A stretch of 12,158 nt of DNA, from positions 1 through 12,158 of the forward strand of contig JADQBU010000231.1 in the NCBI GenBank assembly GCA_016278435.1, read 5' to 3'. Positions 5,481-12,158 of the stretch are shown here, one piece after another. Position numbers and translations under genes: made by a program. The DNA is from Halanaerobiales bacterium. Lineage in GTDB: Bacteria; Bacillota; Halanaerobiia; Halanaerobiales; JADQBU01. Positions within the stretch are counted from its first letter, which is position 1. The number at the start of each line of letters is the position of its first letter. Under the pieces are notes generated by a model, which saw only the letters and a program-made list of their open reading frames with translations, had not been told where the DNA came from and did no database searches.

Positions 5481-7205
5481 AGTGATTTTACAAATAAGGG
5501 AATTGCCAGGATTCTTAAACAGTTAGCAGTTTTACTGGAGATAAACGGTGAGAATAAATATAAAGCAAGGGCCTATCGGAATGCTTCCCGCAGGATTATG
5601 GATCTTGATGAAGACATAAGTGATTATGTGAGCAGCGAAAATCTGCAGGATATTGATGGGATTGGTGAGGGGATTGCTGAAACAATTAAAGATACCTTTA
5701 AAAATGGTTTCTGCCCACCACTGGAAGAATTGAAATCAGCTCTACCTTCAGGACTACTGGAACTTTTAGAATTACCAGGACTGGGTCCCAGTAGTGCCCA
5801 TCAGTTATTTGAGGAACTAAAGATAGAAGATATCGAGGGGCTAAGGAAGGCTTTAAAGGCTGGTAAGATACGCAATTTAAAGGGTTTTGGAGCCAGAAGG
5901 GAAGAAAAACTCCTCAGTTCTGTAGAAAATTATGAAAAATACCGGAATGTAATACTACTCAGTGATGCCCAGTCCCAGGCCGAAGAAATCCTGATTGGAT
6001 TTCAGAGTAAAGATGACCTGGAATGTCGAGAAATTAAGATTGCTGGAAGTACCCGCAGGTGGGAATCACTTATTGAAAAAATAGATTTTATTGTTGTTAC
6101 AGGTGAATCTGGACAGTTCTTTGAATTAATAGCTGGCATGGAATTTATAGATAAGATATTAAACCAGACAGAAGATAAGATTACAGCTGTTAGCGAGAGT
6201 GGGGTTGAGATTAATTTCTGGATTGTTAAAGAAGAACACTTTCCCGGAGCTTTAATCTATCATACCGGGATTGAGGAACATTTTAATAAATTACGAGAAA
6301 TTGCAGCAGAAAAAGATTATCAACTTAATAAATATGGTCTTATGCAGGATAGTGAACTACTGGCAATAGAATCAGAAGAAGAAATATATGGTAAGCTTGG
6401 CCTACCATATATAATACCTGAATTACGAGAAGATAGAGGCGAGATTGAGGCTGCCTTAAGTGGGAATCTACCTGATAGTATTGGGCTTACAGACATCAGG
6501 GGAGATCTCCATATTCATTCCCGTCTGAGTGATGGTGCCCATGCTATCGAGGAGATGGTACTTACTGCCCGGGAAAAAGGTTATGAATATATGGCTGTTA
6601 CTGACCATTCCCGCTCACTGAAGATTGCGCACGGCCTTTCTCTTGCTCAATTAAAAGCTGAGGGTAAGTTAATAGATGAATTACAGGAAAAATACGGTGA
6701 TATTAAAATACTAAAAGGGATTGAGGTAGATATTCTATCTGATGGGAGACTGGATTATGAGGATGAAATTTTGTCTGAGCTAGACCTGGTAATTGCTTCC
6801 ATCCATACCGGATTCCGGCAGAGTATAGAGCAGATTACAGCAAGGATAACCAGAGCCATGCAGAATCCTCATGTTGATATTATCGCTCATCCCCAGGGCA
6901 GATTGCTAGGTAGAAGGAAATCATATCAGGTTGACCTGGAGAAAATTATAAAAAAAGCGGCCGCAACAGGTACCTGTCTGGAAATAAATGCCTCTCCCTT
7001 CCGTCTGGACCTTGATGATATTAATGTCAGGGAGGCTGCCCGGGAAGGAGTAAAAATCGTGATTAATACTGATGCTCACCATTCCGATGAGTTAAATGAT
7101 ATGAAACTGGGGGTCAGTGTAGCCCAACGGGGATGGCTGGAAAAAGATGATGTACTTAATACCATGAGTTATAAACAGTTATGTGATTATCTGGGGAGTG
7201 GTTAA
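5478..7205 (+). CDS. polX: PolX-PHP protein: DNA polymerase X fold with degenerate polymerase site and intact PHP nuclease domain
   Basis: Family members combine a polymerase beta-like core with a C-terminal PHP 3'-5' exonuclease and act in DNA repair. The 575-residue length fits the bacterial form (about 570). Residues 1-75 form the 8-kDa-like domain with helix-hairpin-helix GIGEGI (61-66). Further hairpin motifs are at 99-116 and 134-146. The palm has GSTRR (190-194). The usual paired catalytic aspartates (DxD) read K201-I-D203 here. The third aspartate is replaced by N246 in EINFW. The usual TGSxxHN segment reads TGIEEHF (263-269). Polymerase activity is therefore doubtful. The PHP domain is complete: GDLHIH (H345, H347), SDG (D352), TDHS (D376, H377), GIEVD (E416), SIH (H443), HPQGRLLGRR (H471) and TDAHH (D532, H534). 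I infer a metal-dependent exonuclease or phosphatase role on DNA ends. mutS2 follows after two bases. Confidence 0.93.
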   Translation: MSDFTNKGIARILKQLAVLLEINGENKYKARAYRNASRRIMDLDEDISDYVSSENLQDIDGIGEGIAETIKDTFKNGFCPPLEELKSALPSGLLELLELPGLGPSSAHQLFEELKIEDIEGLRKALKAGKIRNLKGFGARREEKLLSSVENYEKYRNVILLSDAQSQAEEILIGFQSKDDLECREIKIAGSTRRWESLIEKIDFIVVTGESGQFFELIAGMEFIDKILNQTEDKITAVSESGVEINFWIVKEEHFPGALIYHTGIEEHFNKLREIAAEKDYQLNKYGLMQDSELLAIESEEEIYGKLGLPYIIPELREDRGEIEAALSGNLPDSIGLTDIRGDLHIHSRLSDGAHAIEEMVLTAREKGYEYMAVTDHSRSLKIAHGLSLAQLKAEGKLIDELQEKYGDIKILKGIEVDILSDGRLDYEDEILSELDLVIASIHTGFRQSIEQITARITRAMQNPHVDIIAHPQGRLLGRRKSYQVDLEKIIKKAAATGTCLEINASPFRLDLDDINVREAAREGVKIVINTDAHHSDELNDMKLGVSVAQRGWLEKDDVLNTMSYKQLCDYLGSG

Positions 7206-7207
7206 TT

Positions 7208-9586
7208 TTGAATACACATACATTTGAAGTACTGGAACTGGAAAAAATTCTGGTAGAGCTTAAGCAATATGCGGCAACAGGGATTGCTGGTGAAATAATA
7301 GATAAATTGAAGCCTGTAAATAACCTTTCTTATGTCAGGAACCGTCTGCAGGAAGTTACAGCAGGCAAGGAGCTGCTGGGTCAGTATGGAAGCCCTCCTT
7401 TTGGAGGAATCAAAGATTTGCGCCAGATTATGAAAAAGGCAGGCAAGGATATTGTCTTGCCTACTGGTGAGATACTGGATGTCAAAACTTCTCTGGTTGG
7501 TTTCCGAAATATTAAAAATTATTTTGACAGTATAATTTCTGATTCTGATCCGGAACTTATTGATAAACGTTATGCTATAGTCATTGATGAGGCTAAAAAA
7601 ATTAAAGGACTAAATGACTTGGTCAGGGAGATAGATCACTGTATTGATGACTATGGAGAAGTTAAGGATACTGCCAGCCGTAAACTTAGATCACTTCGGG
7701 ATAGTATTGAAAAAATAGAAAATAATATAAGGGATAAGCTGGAAAGTATTATCAGGGGTACCAGGTATCAATCGATGCTGCAGGATACACTGATTACAAG
7801 AAGAGAGAACAGGTATGTTGTGCCGGTTAAAAAAGAATATAGAAATACATTTTCCGGGATTGTACATGACCAGTCGGCAAGTGGGATGACAATATTTATG
7901 GAACCAATGGCGATTGTGAAATTAAATAATCATCTACGGGAGGTAAGAAATCAGGAAGAGCTTGAAGTTTACAGGATATTACAGGAATTAACAAATAAGA
8001 TTAAAACTCATCTAGATACCATTAAAATCAATCTACAGACAACTTCTATACTGGATGTAATTTTTGCCCGCGCTTTATATAGTGAAGCAATCGACGGCAC
8101 TGAGCCTGAGGTTAATGACAGGGGAATTATTGATATTAAGCGGGGACGGCATCCTCTGTTAAAAAATGAGCCGGTACCTATAGATATAGAGGTTGGGGGT
8201 GATTTCAAGACCCTGATTATAACCGGTCCCAACACCGGTGGGAAGACCGTTGCCCTGAAGACGGTTGGACTCTTCGTTTTAATGGTTGAGACCGGGCTCC
8301 ATATTCCGGCTGAACGGGAAAGTAATCTATCTATCTTTGCTAAAGTTTATGCAGATATCGGTGATGAACAGAGTATTGAGCAGAATCTTAGTACCTTTTC
8401 CTCCCATATGAATAAGATCAGGGATTATTTAAACAATGCTGATGATAACAGCCTGGTCCTGTTAGATGAACTGGGTGTAGGTACTGACCCCCGGGAAGGA
8501 GCTGCCCTGGGAATTGCTGTTCTGGAGGAACTAAAGTCCAGAAATGCGATTACGGTTGCTACAACTCATTACAGTCAGTTAAAGAGTTATGCTTACTCTT
8601 ATGATGGTGTTAATAATGCTTCGGTCGAGTTTGATATTGAGACATTACAGCCCACTTATCGAATTATTATGGGTGTTCCCGGTGGAAGTAATGCCTTTGA
8701 AATTGCACTGAAACTGGGGATTCCAGATAATATTATTAACAGGGCCCGTAGTTTAATCGATAAAAATGAAATTAAGGTCGAAGATATTATAGATGATTTA
8801 AACCATGAGCGTAAGAAGTATCTGGAATTAAGAAAAGACATGGAAGAAAAAAACCGGGTGGTCAGTAATCTTAAGGAAAAATATGAAAGGATGGTTACTG
8901 ACCTTGAGGAACAAAGGCAGAAAACAAAAGAAGAGGCCAGGAGAAGGGCAGAAGAAATTATCGATGAAGTCAGAAAAAAGACGAGGGCTATTATCAGTGA
9001 TTTAAAAGAAAAAGACTTTATTCTTCGTTCTGATGTAGATAGAGAAGCAAGCGAAATCAATGAGAAATTGAAAGAACTTGAGGGTGATTATGCCGAAAGA
9101 GAAGAACCTCAGTCTCCTGAGATTGATGAGGATATTGCTGTAGGGGATGAAGTTAGAATTAAGAGTGTAGGGCAGAAAGGTGAAGTCATTAAACTGGACA
9201 GAGATAAAAAGGAAGCTACTGTTCAGGCCGGGATAATGACAGTAAATGCCAGTATGGGAGATCTCACCCGGGTAAAAATTGAAGAAGATGATGACAAAAA
9301 GATTTTGAATAAATACCAGGTAAAAAAATCGGCAAAGGTTTCTCCCAGTCTTGACTTAAGGGGTAAAAGGTATGAAGAAGCCCAGCGTATTCTCGATAAA
9401 TATCTTGATGATGCTTTTCTTGCCGGATATAAGGATGTTGAGATAATTCACGGTAAAGGAACAGGGGCTTTAAGGGAGGCAGTACAGGAAGTTCTGGAAA
9501 AAAACCCCCATATTCCTTCCTACCGTTATGGAAAACAGGAAGAAGGAGGTATGGGGGTTACAATTGCCACAATTGGGAGCAAATAA
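7208..9586 (+). CDS. mutS2: MutS2: MutS-like ATPase with C-terminal Smr domain
   Basis: MutS2 is a MutS paralogue that lacks the mismatch-recognition domain. Family members bind branched DNA, limit homologous recombination in some species, and have been linked to ribosome rescue in Bacillus. The 792 residues are normal length. The core and lever region spans about 1-300. The ATPase domain carries Walker A TGPNTGGKT (339-347), Walker B LVLLDE (416-421) with ELGVGTDPREGAALG, and the switch histidine in TTHYSQLK (452-459). A long charged coiled coil spans about 515-635. A KOW-like segment follows at 640-690 (VGDEVRIKSVGQKGEV). The Smr nuclease domain is at about 713-790, with LDLRGKR (715-721) and HGKGTG (748-753) intact. 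The start is TTG at 7208 with GGGGAGTGG (7193-7201) upstream, inside the polX end; no better start is in frame. The stop is three bases from the stop of the convergent PBP gene. Confidence 0.97.
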   Translation: MNTHTFEVLELEKILVELKQYAATGIAGEIIDKLKPVNNLSYVRNRLQEVTAGKELLGQYGSPPFGGIKDLRQIMKKAGKDIVLPTGEILDVKTSLVGFRNIKNYFDSIISDSDPELIDKRYAIVIDEAKKIKGLNDLVREIDHCIDDYGEVKDTASRKLRSLRDSIEKIENNIRDKLESIIRGTRYQSMLQDTLITRRENRYVVPVKKEYRNTFSGIVHDQSASGMTIFMEPMAIVKLNNHLREVRNQEELEVYRILQELTNKIKTHLDTIKINLQTTSILDVIFARALYSEAIDGTEPEVNDRGIIDIKRGRHPLLKNEPVPIDIEVGGDFKTLIITGPNTGGKTVALKTVGLFVLMVETGLHIPAERESNLSIFAKVYADIGDEQSIEQNLSTFSSHMNKIRDYLNNADDNSLVLLDELGVGTDPREGAALGIAVLEELKSRNAITVATTHYSQLKSYAYSYDGVNNASVEFDIETLQPTYRIIMGVPGGSNAFEIALKLGIPDNIINRARSLIDKNEIKVEDIIDDLNHERKKYLELRKDMEEKNRVVSNLKEKYERMVTDLEEQRQKTKEEARRRAEEIIDEVRKKTRAIISDLKEKDFILRSDVDREASEINEKLKELEGDYAEREEPQSPEIDEDIAVGDEVRIKSVGQKGEVIKLDRDKKEATVQAGIMTVNASMGDLTRVKIEEDDDKKILNKYQVKKSAKVSPSLDLRGKRYEEAQRILDKYLDDAFLAGYKDVEIIHGKGTGALREAVQEVLEKNPHIPSYRYGKQEEGGMGVTIATIGSK

Positions 9587-9589
9587 AAC

Positions 9590-11983
9590 TTACTGCGACT
9601 GCTGCTGGAAGAAATTCCAGATATTATTTATAAGGTTACTCTGTGGTGTCCCACCGTGAGTTGTGCATTTTTCATCTGGTTTCAATTCATAGATCACATT
9701 GCCGGAGCTATCCCGCTGGGGTACTCCGGTTTCTGGATCGATCTTCTGTACCGGTTCCCCTGTATCGACAATATAAGTTCCCTTTATTAATTCATTTACT
9801 GGCTTATTTTGATTATTTTCTTTAAAATTAATAGTAACCGGGCCGACCCTTATATTATTACCAGTAATATAGTTGTTTTCTACTATAACATCATCCGGGC
9901 ATCCAGCAGTAGCTAGCTGGTTAGTAGTCTTATCAATTTTTACGGTTTGTACCGGCCCGTGCAGGGAGTCTACCCTTGTCGGTACATTTTCACTTCGGAA
10001 CAATTCTGTCTCAACTTTAGGAGTATATTGATTTGGCAAGAGACCTGTAACAGGGTCTATTTCTTTTTGTACAATGTCGGCAGGGACATTAAAATATGTT
10101 ACCTGTCTGTCTTTGACTACTTTTTTCATATAATCTCCCCAGAGTTGGGCAGCTTCAGAACTGGAGATTGTTCTGGGACCACCGTTTTCCGAATATAGAT
10201 ATTGACCCTGTTCATTTCGCTGGGTATAGACCATTTCTTGTAGATTGTCTTCACCAATCCAGACTGCTGTTACCAGATCCGGGGTAAAGCCAACAAACCA
10301 GGCATCTGTATACTGGTTGGTTGTCCCGGTTTTACCGGCAACTGGCCGGCCGAGATCTGCTCTCCAGCCGGTACCATACTTTATAACAGATGAGAGCATA
10401 TCTGTCATCAGGTAACTTGTTTCTTCTGAGAGAACAATTTCCTTATGAGGATGACTCTGATAGATAGTCTGGTCTTTATTATCCATTATCTTTGTTATTG
10501 CAAATGGTTCCACATGAATTCCTTGATTGGCAAAAACACCATAGGCAGAAGCCATTTCCAGGGGTGTAACACCTTTATTTAATCCGCCGAGGGCAAGTGA
10601 GTAATGGTCACTTTCATAATCAGGTTTCTGAAAAGTAGTTATTCCCATATCCAGAGCGGTTTTTATTGTATTTTCAACACCGAATTTTTTAATTACTTTT
10701 ACAGCTGCAACATTAATGGAATGAATAAGGGCTGTTCTGTAGGTGACATAACCCCGGTATTCATCCTGGAAATTGGTAGGCCAGATATTTTCTCCTGATT
10801 TATCCAGCAACGGCATATCGTTTATAACTGTCCCCGGGGAATCCCCCGTCTTGACTGCTGTTGTATAAACAAAAGGTTTAAAGGCTGAACCGGGCTGTCT
10901 TACGGCCTGGATAGACCTGTTAAACTGGTCATTACCTCGGCCTCCAATCATTGCTCTTATTGCTCCAGTAGCCGGATCTAATGTTATCAATGCCAGCTGG
11001 GGTTGGAGGGTATCACCCAGTTTTTCTCTTTTAACAGATGGTATATATCCCACTGTAAGTGCTTCCTTGATAGAAGTATTGGCTTTTTCCTGCATATCAG
11101 GATCCAGGGTTGTATATACCTTCAGTCCACCCCTGTAGACCATCTGAGCACCAAATCTATCTATCAACTGGTCTCTGACATAGCGAATAAAATAAGGTGC
11201 TATGTTGTCTTTTTCAGGTGTAGATTGTTTTACTACAATTTCTTCACTCTTGGCCTTTTCTGCTTCTTCTTTTGTAATGTATCCCAGTTCCAGCATTCGG
11301 TTTAGAACTACATTTCTTCTGAATTTAGCTGCATCCAGATTATTAATTGGTGAATAATAATTTGGGGCCTTGGGTAAACCGGCTAACAAAGCACACTGGC
11401 TGAGATCAAGTTCCCAGACATGTTTATCAAAATACTGAAGAGATGCTGTTTCCACACCATATGCACTGTGGCCCAGGAAGATTTCATTGAGATACATCTC
11501 CAGTATCTCTGGTTTAGTGTATAATCTTTCAAACTGTAAGGCCAGATAAATCTCCTGAATCTTTCGATAATAGGTTCTTTCCTGCTGGTTGAATAGAGCA
11601 TTTTCTGCTAACTGCATGGTAATTGTACTGAAGCCCTGGACGATTTTGCCTTCCTTAATATTAGTAATTAAAGCCCGGGGTATTCCCCAGAAATCGATAC
11701 CGTGATGCACATAAAAGTTGGTATCCTCAATGGCTACGATGGCATTTTTGAGGTCATCGGGAATCCGTTCCAGGGGAACATAAATTCTATTTTCCTTAAA
11801 TAATTTTGTTAAAAGTTGTCCATCAGCACTGTATATAAGGGTTGCTTCATAAGATCCTTTATAATTTGAAATATCAGGGGTAGCCTGCAGGATCCAGGTA
11901 ATAGCACCTAGAAAAACCCCGAATCCCAGGGCAAAGATTAATATAATTGCGGAAATTATATATTGTTTCCGATTTTTTCTCAT
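9590..11983 (-). CDS. class A penicillin-binding protein (PBP1A type), bifunctional peptidoglycan synthase
   Basis: The enzyme polymerises glycan strands from lipid II and cross-links the stem peptides outside the membrane. The 797 residues show a short basic cytoplasmic start, one membrane anchor (about 9-33) and a GT51 transglycosylase domain. In GT51, EDTNFYVHHG (86-95, catalytic E86), GFSTITMQLAEN (117-128) and RKIQE with the second glutamate E144 are visible. The transpeptidase domain has SxxK at S366-K369 (GSAFKP), SxN at S422-N424 (SINVAA) and KTG at 551-553 (AGKTGTTN). The C-terminal tail (about 640-797) is polar and not recognised; it contains C695 and C773. The GT51 motif usually ends in Lys or Arg, where this protein has E127. 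The ATG at 11983 follows a perfect AAGGAGG (11991-11997 on the opposite strand) at seven bases. It diverges from tyrS. It could be named pbpA, ponA or mrcA in different organisms, so no symbol is given. Confidence 0.96.
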   Translation of the reverse strand: MRKNRKQYIISAIILIFALGFGVFLGAITWILQATPDISNYKGSYEATLIYSADGQLLTKLFKENRIYVPLERIPDDLKNAIVAIEDTNFYVHHGIDFWGIPRALITNIKEGKIVQGFSTITMQLAENALFNQQERTYYRKIQEIYLALQFERLYTKPEILEMYLNEIFLGHSAYGVETASLQYFDKHVWELDLSQCALLAGLPKAPNYYSPINNLDAAKFRRNVVLNRMLELGYITKEEAEKAKSEEIVVKQSTPEKDNIAPYFIRYVRDQLIDRFGAQMVYRGGLKVYTTLDPDMQEKANTSIKEALTVGYIPSVKREKLGDTLQPQLALITLDPATGAIRAMIGGRGNDQFNRSIQAVRQPGSAFKPFVYTTAVKTGDSPGTVINDMPLLDKSGENIWPTNFQDEYRGYVTYRTALIHSINVAAVKVIKKFGVENTIKTALDMGITTFQKPDYESDHYSLALGGLNKGVTPLEMASAYGVFANQGIHVEPFAITKIMDNKDQTIYQSHPHKEIVLSEETSYLMTDMLSSVIKYGTGWRADLGRPVAGKTGTTNQYTDAWFVGFTPDLVTAVWIGEDNLQEMVYTQRNEQGQYLYSENGGPRTISSSEAAQLWGDYMKKVVKDRQVTYFNVPADIVQKEIDPVTGLLPNQYTPKVETELFRSENVPTRVDSLHGPVQTVKIDKTTNQLATAGCPDDVIVENNYITGNNIRVGPVTINFKENNQNKPVNELIKGTYIVDTGEPVQKIDPETGVPQRDSSGNVIYELKPDEKCTTHGGTPQSNLINNIWNFFQQQSQ

Positions 11984-12007
11984 CTTTTTTCCTCCTTACA
12001 AAATAAT

Positions 12008-12036
12008 ATTATAACACATATTTCACAAGAATTGTA
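12008..12036 (-). promoter_or_regulatory. promoter of the PBP1A gene, extended -10
   Basis: On the minus strand, TGTTATAAT (complement of 12008-12016) is a perfect extended -10. The -35 position at 17 bases reads TACAAT (12031-12036), a poor match, as is common for extended -10 promoters. The transcript would start near 12001, leaving a leader of about 18 bases that holds little more than the ribosome site. Confidence 0.65.
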
Positions 12037-12040
12037 GGAC

Positions 12041-12069
12041 TTGTTACTAATAGTTAAATTTGTTATAAT
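12041..12069 (+). promoter_or_regulatory. promoter of tyrS, extended -10
   Basis: TTGTTA (12041-12046) and TATAAT (12064-12069) are 17 bases apart, and TG at 12061-12062 gives TGTTATAAT. The start would be near 12076, leaving about 39 bases of leader. That is too short for a T-box. The -35 is only four bases from the -35 position of the divergent PBP promoter. Confidence 0.72.
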
Positions 12070-12084
12070 TAGAACATATATTTC

Positions 12085-12117
12085 AGGAGGAATGTGAGCA
12101 AAGGAGGCTATGTTATG
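12085..12117 (+). promoter_or_regulatory. tandem Shine-Dalgarno sequences before tyrS
   Basis: AGGAGG (12085-12090) and AAAGGAGG (12100-12107) are two full ribosome sites in a row. The second lies seven bases before the ATG at 12115 and decides the start. The first lies only three bases before an in-frame GTG (12094), too close for normal initiation. It also precedes ATG-TGA (12092-12097), a start directly followed by a stop. Confidence 0.6.
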
Positions 12118-12158
12118 GAAATCGATGAACAAATGCAAATTTTAAAACGAGGTGTCAG
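12115..12158 (+). CDS. tyrS: tyrosyl-tRNA synthetase, first 14 codons only (3' end outside the window)
   Basis: Only MEIDEQMQILKRGV and part of the next codon are visible. The pattern EEQ(x)xxLKRGV is typical of the N-terminus of one bacterial TyrRS subfamily (the TyrZ-like form), which joins tyrosine to tRNA-Tyr. tyrS beside a class A PBP gene is, as I recall, also found in other Clostridia-like genomes. There is a good promoter and a strong ribosome site. The call rests on a very short stretch, so it is moderate in confidence; the catalytic motifs (HIGH, KMSKS) lie beyond the window. Confidence 0.7.
   Translation, partial: MEIDEQMQILKRGV

Noticed and set aside
8656..9060. Minus-strand open frame of 134 codons inside mutS2
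   Set aside because: It is antisense to the coiled-coil part of mutS2, and its Ser/Leu-rich composition is what the complement of Lys/Glu-rich codons gives.
9630..9660. Short GTGG/CCAC hairpin near the mutS2/PBP junction as a terminator
   Set aside because: The stem is only four or five pairs and no T tract follows on either strand.
9643..11305. Several plus-strand open frames of 60-100 codons inside the PBP gene
   Set aside because: They lie opposite a full-length, motif-complete class A PBP gene, show no family motif and have no convincing ribosome sites; they are shadows.
1..12158. Mobile elements, CRISPR arrays, tRNA/rRNA genes, defence or biosynthetic clusters
   Set aside because: I saw no repeat-spacer pattern, transposase or integrase motifs, terminal repeats or tRNA cloverleaf. 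All long genes are core-genome families with similar base composition.

Overview
The window looks like ordinary core chromosome from a low-GC, Gram-positive-type anaerobe (Firmicutes). The gene order RNA methyltransferase - pheS - pheT - zapA - cvpA - polX - mutS2 is a typical Firmicutes arrangement. The T-box leader, the strong GGAGG ribosome binding sites, the frequent TTG starts and the AT-rich intergenic regions all agree with this. The protein style and the PBP1A/tyrS neighbourhood would fit Halanaerobiales, but that is a guess from memory, not a match I could run.

Layout. Positions 1-476 hold the 3' part of a SpoU/TrmH-family RNA methyltransferase, followed by a possible weak terminator. 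Positions 543-739 hold a promoter with an extended -10 and a 39-codon TTG-start gene of the YqzL-like type. A second promoter, overlapping the end of that small gene, starts a T-box leader (about 743-978). Its specifier codon is TTC (Phe), it has an antiterminator, and it ends in an intrinsic terminator. The leader controls pheS and pheT (phenylalanyl-tRNA synthetase alpha and beta). After a 79-base gap come zapA (division), cvpA (membrane protein), polX (a PolX/PHP nuclease protein) and mutS2, closely packed on the + strand. On the - strand, a class A penicillin-binding protein (PBP1A type) runs towards mutS2 with only 3 bases between the stop codons. The PBP gene and the start of tyrS diverge from a compact intergenic region with back-to-back promoters.

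How the parts fit. Uncharged tRNA-Phe should bind the TTC T-box, favour the antiterminator and raise pheST expression. Because the downstream genes are co-directional, some of this control may reach zapA, cvpA, polX and mutS2. A promoter-like site before zapA and a strong hairpin at the cvpA/polX border may loosen that link.

The most notable point is in PolX. The polymerase palm has lost two of the three expected catalytic aspartates (Lys201 and Asn246 in their places) and other nucleotide-site residues, while every PHP metal-binding motif is intact. It is therefore probably an exonuclease or end-processing enzyme rather than a polymerase. I found no mobile element, CRISPR array, tRNA/rRNA gene or clearly new multi-gene system.
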